This document shows, piece after piece, positions 35,500 through 44,618 of a DNA stretch of 64,000 nt (the stretch's first letter is position 1; every line of letters starts with the position of its first letter). The position numbers and the translations under genes were made by a program. Source of the DNA: Hyaloperonospora brassicae (taxonomy: Eukaryota; Oomycota; Peronosporomycetes; Peronosporales; Peronosporaceae); the NCBI GenBank assembly GCA_947650285.1, contig CANTFL010001229.1, forward strand, positions 1 through 64,000. The letters run 5' to 3'. The notes beneath the pieces are model-generated. The model did no database searches, was not told the origin of the DNA, and saw only the letters and a program-made list of their open reading frames with translations.

Positions 35500-35884
35500 T
35501 GCGGTCAGCTTGCCGTGTCAACGACTCCACGGGACTGACGGTCCAATCGGCAGTACACGAATTTGCTCAAGAAACGCAGATATGTGAGCAAAAGCGAGAT
35601 ACAGCAACGGAGAATTATCCTAGTGGCTCCGATAAGTTTGGCGCCATTGGTCGTTAGTGATCGAGGCGTTGCCCAAGTAAGACGAAATGAGGCGAAGTGG
35701 TGTACTGCTTTGGAGGCTGTCTAGTATTTATATGCAGATTGTGGCGCCCAACAGACATAGACGTTGGTTTCGACATGATGCATGACCTGGTCAGAGACGC
35801 ACCTAATGGGTCGTGTGGGCATCAATTGATGCTGCGCGAAGTGTGGTTCTGCTGAATAGGTGGAGCCTCATCATTCGAGACAAT
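35500..35884. repeat. Outer segment of large inverted duplication, right copy
   Basis: Reverse complement of 1-385 with about 6% differences. Its first 25 bp are the second copy of the LINE target-site duplication. Whether homology continues beyond 35884 cannot be tested because the left partner is outside the window. Confidence 0.85.
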
Positions 35885-37008
35885 GACGTGGTGTGTTTTG
35901 CGATTACGTTTCCATGTACATCGCCAGCTCGGACGGTGGTGTGATCCATGTCATCAACACGAAAGAAGGTGTAGTCTTGTAGCGGTGATTGCAATATAGG
36001 GAGGCTGCGAACTCTGTGGGCTTGTTAGCTGGTGATACAACAAGCAAATTCCATGCAAGCAGCATATTCCTTGGCTCATCATAGCCAACATGCTATGCTT
36101 TCGCTGTTCTGGTGTCTCCTGCAAGCGAATGACTACTCGCGCCAGGTTCACGACAGTTGGAACGTATTTACAGTGCTTACTTCGACGACGAAAGCGGGGT
36201 TCAGGGAGCAATGGAAAGTTGTATATGCTAAGCAGTATAGTAGTACATAAAAGGGTTGGAATGAGTGCGTTGTAGCTGCAAACGAAGACGGTGATACGCA
36301 CATGTGCGGAGAGTGTGCCAGAAGATGATGTGGAACGAAAGAAATTGTTTTTCAACTGCAACAGCATGAAACGAATAAAGCATGAAGGCGGGCGGTAGAC
36401 GCTAATTAGCATTACACCATCAGCAGAACGGTCGGCCTCATCTTGCGCCACTATTGCGCTTCGTGCGCCACGAAGCTAAAAGACCCGTCATGTCTTACAC
36501 CGAGCGCTGAATGGATGTACATGGACAGGGGAAGCATCAAAGATAGCAAAATCTTTTCTGTGTAAATACGGAGTAAAACACTACATAAAGATCACACTGA
36601 CAGGATCAGCACGTAGGTATCATCATAGATGTACGGTTGTGTTTCGAGCGAATTCTAATGCAGCCGCATTATCAACTATAAGGTCTCAGACCCGATTTAC
36701 TCACAGAATCTTCTTTATCGGTGATCGTACCGAGTAGTAGTCGTGCTTTGTTTCAAGGCAAGAGATTTCTAAACTTTTAAAATGAGTTCTGTTTGTTGAC
36801 ATGAGTCCACCTAACAACCACAAGTAGACAGGCGGCGCAGTGGCATGCCGTTTGTATCAATAGATCGACTCTTGCTAGTTCGAACTCTGTGATCGGTCAG
36901 TTCAAGGATACCGCTAAAAGTTGTTGTACGAATGTAAACATGTGCTATGTTCTGTTTCATGCAAAAGAAAATATAGGTATGCCTTCATGGAAAAAGCAGT
37001 GAATATTA
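35885..37008. other. Intergenic region between palindrome and gypsy-2
   Basis: An open frame at 35954-36451 (minus) has no recognisable family or domain. Otherwise AT-rich sequence with no visible features. Confidence 0.4.
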
Positions 37009-37495
37009 TGTAGCGGAGCTACACAGCTCCTTAAGTCAGAGGAAGACTTAACGCTCTCACGAGCAACTTTGGTTCACAGAACCCGACTCAGAGAGTCAAT
37101 AGCTCAGAGAGCTAACGGTCCCCGTTTCAGAGGGACCAAACGATTCAAATGAATCACAGCACAGAGTGCTCGAGGACAAGCTACCTTTACAGGCGTTGCT
37201 TTTGTCCTCCCGATCAAAGACGCCTCGTAAGGCACGTGTCTCTTATTGATCAAAAGGGGAACTGAATTTTATTTCTTCTTTAAACCTAAAGAACACCATA
37301 GAACAATGTACTTAACCTAGTCACTAAGGGTCAAAGTAAAACCTCTCTAAAGATCTCGTAATCAATTGATGACAGACATCAGTCTTCAACAATTGATACA
37401 CGCACTGTGTTCTAAAATTACTTTATAGGGTACCCCCCTCTCTTGTGTGCACCACACCTATCGTCGACTACCAGTCAACGTGTAACCCCGTTACA
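37009..37495 (-). repeat. 3' LTR of gypsy-2
   Basis: The LTR is 487 bp with TG...CA ends. The adjoining internal sequence (37496-37510) reads on the minus strand as the polypurine tract GGTGGAGGAGGG. The first 160 bp form a run of short hairpins, described under findings. Confidence 0.92.
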
Positions 37496-37601
37496 CCCTC
37501 CTCCACCAGACTGACGTTACCACAAAACGTCAATCGGTTTCTTTCCTCGAAGAGGTCGGTGTGTGTGCACTTAACCTCACGGTGGCAAAACACGAAACAC
37601 C

Positions 37602-38904
37602 ATGGCATCGCCACCCAACGAGTCTCGGACTCTTTCCTCCTACCTCGGTATCAATGAGGATGTGGACTATGGTAGTGATACCAGTGTTCCTGGAGATGAA
37701 GGGATATCGTCCCACTCCGCTGTATCTGAGGCTCAACCTCTAACAGCACCGAATCTGTTCGTTAGACGTGGTGTTACCACAGCGCCAGGGGCGAAGCATC
37801 ATACAACAGATGCAGATGAGAACATCATCACAAACACGCTCGACGAGCAACAGGAGTTAACCCCTATAGCGTGAGGAGCGTGCTCTACGTCGCACTCATA
37901 CCCAGGCGGTTATTCAAAACCGGAGTGGTTACGTGTTTACAACACCTGACGTGGAGCAACGCCTCCGTCAAACGGAAGGCCGTAGCCTTTCAACATGGTC
38001 AATGGGCCCCGAGGCTACGTCGCCAGAAGATATAGCCGTTCGTCATAATCTAAATGAGAGATATCTCGAACCATTATTTACCACGCAAGGTCAGTACCGC
38101 GCGCATCTTGAGAGCTTGTCTCGTGGTGTCTCGGTTCGACCGATAAAGGGCGTGCCCATCTTGTTATTCGCTGGCGAACTGCCCGAGGAGGAGGACAATC
38201 AGTTCATCCGTTGGGTGTATCGCAAGCGACACCCTAGCAGTGTGCCAGCGCTGCGGGCCAGCGCCGATGTGGCTGACGTTCGTCTGAAACGGAAGCTTCG
38301 GTTCGAGTATGCCAAACTCAAGGCCAGAGGCCAGTTGCGTACACGTACGCGTTATGCTCCTGCTACGATGGTATCCACGGGTCACGACCCTAAGGTGCGG
38401 AGCAACACGCTACCTCCCACCACTATTGGTGAGAAGCGTTCTCGTTCGCAAGGCGACCCTAGTCACGATGTTCAAAAACATCCACGGCGTAAGGGCAGTC
38501 CTGCCGAAGGGGTATCTCATACTCCCACGAGTTCTCCGACTCCGGGTACCCTCGCTACTTCACCAGATACTGGTATTGGCCACGACGACGACGTCGCTGA
38601 AGGATTTTCTCCACATGGAACTGGTGGTTCCCTTGCTCATCGAGCAGCGTCGGTGGCGGTCGGGGTACCGAAGGAAAGGGATGAGAAGGTGCTCCGTGAG
38701 CTGAGTGGTCTCCGAGAGACATTGGGTAAGACCCAAAATAAATTCGGCGCGATGCAAGCCCGTGTTCAGGCGTTGGAGTTGGCCTTAGCCCGTGTGGATG
38801 GTCAGCTTGACCTCCTGGTTCGGATGCAACAGTCGACGTCAAGGCCTTATTTCCAGGCGCAAGCGCCTCCGAGTTCACATGGGACGGGTCCCGATACGGC
38901 TTAA
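37602..38904 (+). pseudogene. Antisense ORF of gypsy-2 (aORF-2)
   Basis: This is a plus-strand frame in a minus-strand element. An ATG at 37602, 106 bp inside the LTR, opens 90 codons. A one-base frame change near 37865 leads into a second open frame that runs to 38904 (over 340 codons from 37870). The protein is acidic and disordered at first. It then has a compact region (VRPIKGVPILLFAGELPEEE, RWVYRKRH), a Ser/Pro/Gly linker, and a likely coiled coil at about 38680-38830 (heptads in ELSGLRETLGKTQNKFGAM). Its end overlaps the chromodomain of pol on the other strand. No known family is recognised, and I see no clear similarity to aORF-1. Confidence 0.65.
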
Positions 38905-39535
38905 GCAAGCCAACGTAGAACACTGGGTGCGTGCGCAGTTTGCGCGGAAGGTTGAGCGTGTACGCCAATCTCTTCTTAGCGATGACCGTGAACGGCTCAA
39001 TGAAGCGCGGACGCAACTTTGTCTTGAAGACAGCAGAGACTACATTTGTAGGTAGGTTTTTAGCATTAATTAGAACTTGGTCCTCGACCTTATAACGTTC
39101 AATACATCCTCTGCCTTTAACATCAGCTTGCTCCTATCGTCTATCTTGGCTATCAGCCAGTGCATCACGCACGAGTCGTAACACATTCAAGCGCGTTGCG
39201 AGAAACTCGCTTACCTGTTTGTGAACAGTAGCAGGGCTGATATCTGCAAGCCGACCGGTCATCTCTCCCCCACCAAGCCCTGAACCACGCAGTGGTAGCG
39301 TTAACGGAACGCGAGGGTGTGTGAGACTGTTCACGTAGAACGGAGTAAAGCCTGTAGAGGCGTGAACAGCGTTATTTAACGCAAACTCAACAACAGGGAG
39401 CATCGAACTCCAACGTTTTGGTGTATTAGCGCAAACACTGCGTAATATATCACCGATAACTCGATTGACTCGCTCGGTTTGACCATCTGTCTGCGGATGA
39501 TTCGCTGTGGACATGTCCAAACGTGTGCCGAGCAC
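38505..39535 (-). pseudogene. gypsy-2 integrase C-terminus and chromodomain (broken)
   Basis: One frame (39535-39134) holds the end of the integrase core, including TDGQTERVNR with the catalytic Glu. Another (39016-38555) holds the integrase C-terminal fold and the start of a chromodomain (FHVEKIL, YQYLVK). A TAG at 38552-38554 replaces the Trp of the expected K-W-RGYP block, after which chromodomain sequence (RGYPESENSWEYE) continues to about 38505. The frame is also lost between 39134 and 39016. Confidence 0.85.
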
Positions 39536-39550
39536 CTTAAAGATGGACTC

Positions 39551-40767
39551 TCAAAACTTCCCAGTGAAGCGAGGGTCTAGGTCAGAGACAATTGCCACAG
39601 GCAAGCCGTGTTGTCGACACACTCGATCGATAAACAGCGTAGCTGTACCTTCACCATCAATGGTATCTGGCACAGCCGCCAAGTGAGCCATCTTGCTCAA
39701 ACGGTCAACAAAGACCACAATACCCGTATTGCCTTGCACATCTTTCGGCAGACCGAACATGAAATTAATGCTGATGGACTCCCAGCACCCAGAGGGTATA
39801 GGGAGACTAGCGAGCGGCGCAGCCGCATGAGCTGAGGGTTTCACCCGTTGACACGTTTCGCACGTACGCACGTACGCACGTATGTGCTTACCCATTTGTA
39901 AAGTTTGGGCCACCAATAATATTGGCTCACGGAGCTATATGTCTTTTCTCGACCGAGATGACCGCTCACCGCAGTATCATGCGCCTCATAGAGGATGCGA
40001 TACTTCAATTCCTCATCATGAGGGACAACGATACGGGGAGTATCCTCCATATCTGTGCTATAGCACAACAGGCCTTGATCGATGGAATATCGATGTATCC
40101 TCGCACGCAAACGTGCCGACAAGTCTTTGTCTGAGTCGTTAAACTCCTCGCCCCCCAGAGCACGTAGCAAAGCTACACAATGTTCATCTTTGGCATATGC
40201 CGAACGAATGAGTTCTGTGACCGATGATGACAGAGTCGTAACATGAGCAAGCTCATAGTCAGTCCTACGTGACAACGCATCAGCCAAAGCATTTTGCTTG
40301 CCCGGCTTATACTTCACCTCGAAGTTGTTTTCAGCAAAGAATGAGAGCCAACGGGCCATTTGCTGAGAGAGATGTGGCGACTGGGTCGCAGTGCGTAATG
40401 ACGCAGGATCTGTATAGACCACAAAAGGCTTAGAGCCAAGCAGATGAACTCTGAATTTGACTAAAGCATACTTCATCGCAAGTAGCTCTTTGTCATGAAC
40501 TGGATAGTTCTTCTCAGCTGCTTGTAGCTGTCGGGACTCAAACGCAATGACGCGTTCCCGTCCATCATTATCTGTTTGTAACAGAGCACTGCCGATGGCG
40601 AAATCAGATGCGTCACAGACGACACTGAAAGGCCGATCAGGATCGGGCAAAGCCAAGATTGGTGCATAAAGAAGACTCTCTTTAACCGCCGTAAAGGCTT
40701 CATGCTCGGTGTTAGTCCAACACCACTCCGTATCCTTTTTAAGTAGATTGGATAATGGCCGAGCCAT
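39551..40767 (-). pseudogene. gypsy-2 RNase H and integrase (broken)
   Basis: The frame from 40767 covers the end of RT, RNase H (VCDASDFAIGSAL, YTDPASL) and the start of the integrase zinc finger. The frame from 39916 has the CETCQRVKP end of the zinc finger and the first two Asp residues of the catalytic core (ISINFMFGLP in place of the usual D-F; SDLDPRF). The frame change lies in a tandem CGTACGTG repeat near 39860-39890. A TGA at 39548-39550 sits where the family has Trp. The first core Asp appears replaced by Asn. Confidence 0.82.
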
Positions 40768-40819
40768 GTCTGCATAGTTTGCACTATACTTGTGTAAGTA
40801 ATTGGCGAGACCAAGCCAC

Positions 40820-42637
40820 TTACGTAAGTCCTTTTGTTTTCTTAGGAACCGGCCAATCGACTATGGCTTTTATCTTAGTAGGTTCCGCTCTAAGACCACG
40901 CTTCCCAATGAAGCAACCTAAAAAGGGAATCTCTTGTGCACCAAAGATGCACTTAGAGGCGTTGGCATAAAACTTGTTCGTGCGCATGCACTCGATCACT
41001 GCTCTTAAATGGTCGATGTGATTATCCACATCAGACCGGCCGTTCATAGCACGACTATGGACAAAAATGTCATCAAAGTAAGTCTGTGCATAACCTCGGT
41101 GAGGACGAAACAGTTGTGTCACAAGACGATTAGACGTAGCTGGGGCATTGGACAAGCCCTGTAGCATAACTAGCCACTCCCAGAGCATACCGCTCGGGGT
41201 ACTAACCGCTGTCAGCGGAATATCCTTCTCGCGCATGAGCAATTGGTAATAATCATCGACTAAGTCGAGTGCACTGTACATTGTACATCCCACCATATTG
41301 TTCTGAAGAACATCCTTCCTCGGAATTGGTGTCTGAGCCGGGATCGTGGCAGCATTAAGCTTATTGTAAGCATGAACAATGCGCCACTTCCCATTGGGCT
41401 TTCGGACACAAAATGTGGGCGTGGAATGAGGAGATTTGCTCTCACGAACCATCCCCGCTGCGTGCTTTGCACGAAAGAAGTCGTCTATGACGTCACACTG
41501 CTCCTTTGGTAAAGGCCACTGCTGTGTTACGCAGTATTTAGTTCCTGGTACTAGGTCAATTTCATGACGCACACCTCTGTCCGGAGGTAAGACAGACGGT
41601 GGATCGTGACACACCACGTCTTGAAATTCCTTTACCAAAGGATAAAACGGATCAAGACGATCCTTAAGGATCGAAGATCCACTACGCGCATTAAGTGTTG
41701 CCTTTGTGTCCTCAAGGACTGACTCGTCCAATAAAGAGGATGAGTTCAACTCAACATCGGGTCGAATGACCACTAAGTCGGATAACTCTCCTGCCTTTAA
41801 GACTTGGCTGAATTCGCCATCAGACATTTCCTCTAGTTCAAAGAGACTATCTGGAGAAGGAAGAGTCTCAAGAGTAATGCTGCCAGCAACATGGCCGGTC
41901 ATTCCATTGACAATTATATATAGTGTATTATTACTATTATCACTCCTTAACATCTCGAACGTCTGGCGCTTGACAGTTGCCACCCGACGCCGAGATTGTT
42001 TCCTCAAAGAAACCTTACGCCTCCTAGAGGCCGGGACAGTAGGGTCCCTGTAGTTGCTATCTGCTATAGCACGCTCTATACGAGAGCTCATGTCTTGATC
42101 GACATCTGGTGAAGTGTTACGTAACTCGAACACTTCACCCAGTGGATTTACACGTACCACTTCACGACCAGCATCCGGGTCTAGCCCTGTATGCTCTGGC
42201 TTATCGCCAACAATGTCATTACCGACATTCAGTGTGGTGCCAACTCGGCCACCCTCACTCGGTGGAATTTCACGTGCCACCCCACTCACATCAGAGGAAG
42301 TACATTCTTGATGTCTCGGTCCTTGGTCAATCATGCTAATAGCATGCAGTGACTCATTATCACAACGAGTATCACTCAACGGAGTACAACTTTCTTCAAA
42401 TACGTTAGAAGAGCTCCGCTCAACATTCATGTCATAGACATTCGAGTTAATCAACTCCGACATACCAATGTCCAGCAAATTGACATCTTCCGTCAATGGC
42501 TCGCGCCAATAGCGCTTTTGTTGCCTAGCGAAGGTGGGTTCATGACTCTCCAAAACTTTACTAGGAACATTGCGCGTTGCGCCTAAGGTCTTAGACCTCC
42601 AATCGATCCATGGTTCATGGCGTTCATGCCAGGACAT
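40820..42637 (-). pseudogene. gypsy-2 reverse transcriptase (broken)
   Basis: A 605-codon frame. The first half is a linker with little conservation; the second has the RT blocks WPLPKEQ, FCVRKPNGKWRIVHAYNKLN and the YFDD catalytic box at 41069-41080. The frame ends at KKTKGLT because of a one-base change in an A-rich run near 40840; the true continuation is in the frame of the next segment. The closest relative in this window is gypsy-1 pol, clearly a different family. Confidence 0.88.
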
Positions 42638-42658
42638 GCCTTGGATGAGATCGTATCT

Positions 42659-42964
42659 CTAATCCAAGTCAAGGACAATACAGCGTTCTGTGCTCTTAAA
42701 GTCCAAAAAATTCACGCCCAAGTTCAACGGAACTTTAGGCACCGTAACGCGGCTACCCGTCGCTAACCGAAGAGTGATGGAATCACCTTCGTGCGCTTTG
42801 CGCGCCTCAGCGTATTGCTGACTCCCCTCAATGGAACGACGTCTAGCATAATTGCATGACGCCCCAGAATCGATTAAGATTGACCAATGCTTCTCAAAGC
42901 CTTTAACTATCGCCTCGGCGACTAATAGGCCAGGCTTATATCCACGCTCTGTGCTTCCTAGCAC
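42659..42964 (-). pseudogene. gypsy-2 aspartic protease
   Basis: A 102-codon fragment with the retropepsin motif D-S-G-A at 42860-42871 and the LRLATG block. A TAG at 42659-42661 separates it from the downstream RDL-type sequence that joins pol. Gag lies upstream in another frame, as is common in gypsy elements. Confidence 0.82.
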
Positions 42965-43050
42965 GGAGCTCTGTGGGGCTAAGCCCTGTTTTGCTCTACC
43001 TCGTAGAGAAGTGACAGAACTCAGTTCTACCCCAGTAGGGCACCCCGCGC

Positions 43051-44073
43051 CTACTGGGTGTCGACGTTTCCCCGTGCCATACCAGGTTTCTGGTTGCGGC
43101 CCATAGGGTTACGTTGTTGCTTACGCAAAGGACAAGTGGGGCGTAGATGTTTGGTGCTTCCACACGTATAACAACGTCTCACTTTCTGTCGTTGCTCTGC
43201 AACATGAAGCTCCGCTTCACCTTCATCTTCAGCATAGCTGGGTTCCATCGGTTCTGGATTACAGTAAGCCGAGGTGCTTGCAGAGGTTGCTCTCGCAAAG
43301 CTTGGGTTGTACCCATTCCACCCAAGTCTGGACGACTTGAAGTTATGCTCAGCATTTTGAGCGATGCTCACAGCCTCTTCGAAAGTAGAGGGATGGACTC
43401 GAAACACCTCGGTCCTGGCAGCGCCAGTGCGGAGACCTTCCATAAAGACTGTCACGCAGACAGTCTCAGGGAGCGGGTCAGACTGCATGGCAGCCATCAG
43501 AGTTCTCAACACTTGAACATAGTCCGTTAACTCGTTCTTACCCTGACGGGTGGATAAGAAATGTGAACGCACGCGATAGGCCTGGTTAGGCGGCGAGAAA
43601 ACTCGCAACAGGTCTAGCTTGAGCGAATCCCATGTGGGAAACGCCGAGTCAACCGACGTGCCGCACGTCAGAGACCATTCTCTATCTCTTCCATCGAGCT
43701 TTGAGATCGCCAGCGATACTTGCTGATGCTCGACTGAGATCAAGCCAGATCTCATGGCCATCTCAATCTCAAGGATCCAGAGGATGAGGTTTTCACCCTC
43801 CTTTCCGAAGAAATGCTTGACGTCCACCTTAAGAGGACGAGGCTTAGCCTCTTCGTCTGGCATAGCCACAAAGCGTGTGGACATAGACGACGCTACCTGG
43901 TTCTGAACCTGCCCTAAAAGGGCCGTTTCATACTGCATAAAGGTCTCGACACGCGCATTGAGCACGTCGGGACCTTGTTCAGCGAGAAACTCAACATATT
44001 CTGGGCCTACGGCCGCGGTAAGCTTATCTAGCGCAACCTTTTGGCCCTCATGGAGGGGTGTGGATTGCTCCAT
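43051..44073 (-). CDS. gypsy-2 gag polyprotein
   Basis: An intact frame of 340 residues whose ATG lies 59 bp inside the 5' LTR. The N-terminal half resembles the gypsy capsid (FFGKEGENLILWILEIE through DYVQVLRTLMAAMQ). A CCHC zinc knuckle (CYTCGSTKHLRPTC) sits near the C-terminus at about 43140-43185 for RNA packaging. It is the only intact sense gene of the element and could still assemble particles. Confidence 0.88.
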   Translation of the reverse strand: MEQSTPLHEGQKVALDKLTAAVGPEYVEFLAEQGPDVLNARVETFMQYETALLGQVQNQVASSMSTRFVAMPDEEAKPRPLKVDVKHFFGKEGENLILWILEIEMAMRSGLISVEHQQVSLAISKLDGRDREWSLTCGTSVDSAFPTWDSLKLDLLRVFSPPNQAYRVRSHFLSTRQGKNELTDYVQVLRTLMAAMQSDPLPETVCVTVFMEGLRTGAARTEVFRVHPSTFEEAVSIAQNAEHNFKSSRLGWNGYNPSFARATSASTSAYCNPEPMEPSYAEDEGEAELHVAEQRQKVRRCYTCGSTKHLRPTCPLRKQQRNPMGRNQKPGMARGNVDTQ

Positions 44074-44131
44074 CCTCGCAGAGGGTTAGTCGTAACGACT
44101 CAGGCGTAGATTGACTACAAGTGCTACCAAG

Positions 44132-44618
44132 TGTAGCGGAGCTACACAGCTCCTTAAGTCAGAGGAAGACTTAACGCTCTCACGAGCAACTTTGGTTCAC
44201 AGAACCCGACTCAGAGAGTCAATAGCTCAGAGAGCTAACGATCCCCGTTTCAGAGGGACCAAACGATTCAAATGAATCACAGCACAGAGTGCTCGAGGAC
44301 AAGCTACCTTTACAGGCGTTGCTTTTGTCCTCCCGATCAAAGACGCCTCGTAAGGCACGTGTCTCTTATTGATCAAAAGGGGAACTGAATTTTATTTCTT
44401 CTTTAAACCTAAAGAACACCATAGAACAATGTACTTAACCTAGTCACTAAGGGTCAAAGTAAAACCTCTCTAAAGATCTCGTAATCAATTGATGACAGAC
44501 ATCAGTCTTCAACAATTGATACACGCACTGTGTTCTAAAATTACTTTATAGGGTACCCCCCTCTCTTGTGCGCACCACACCTATCGTCGACTACCAGTCA
44601 ACGTGTAACCCCGTTACA
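44132..44618 (-). repeat. 5' LTR of gypsy-2
   Basis: A 487-bp copy of 37009-37495. Inside it, on the minus strand, TGGTAGCAC (44129 downward) matches the primer-binding site of gypsy-1. Outside it, 44619-44632 reads on the minus strand as a second polypurine-like GGTGGGGGAGGG. Confidence 0.92.

Larger units (their letters stand above)
37009..44618 (-). mobile_element. Ty3/gypsy chromovirus, gypsy-2
   Basis: A complete minus-strand element: 5' LTR at the right, then gag, protease, RT/RNase H, integrase, a broken chromodomain, an antisense ORF and a 3' LTR at the left. The LTRs differ at only two positions seen (near 37118/44241 and 37447/44570), so insertion or LTR exchange was recent, yet pol already carries stops and frame changes. 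No matching target duplication was found. The sequence outside the right LTR resembles another polypurine tract. Confidence 0.93.

Noticed and set aside
1..35884. Palindrome as a pure sequencing artefact (hairpin read or missed adapter)
   Set aside because: The arms differ by a LINE insertion, a 2-kb deletion, a 3-bp indel, substitutions, and diverged ends and centre, which a fold-back read of one molecule would not give. Joining of two haplotypes by the assembler remains possible and is listed as a check.
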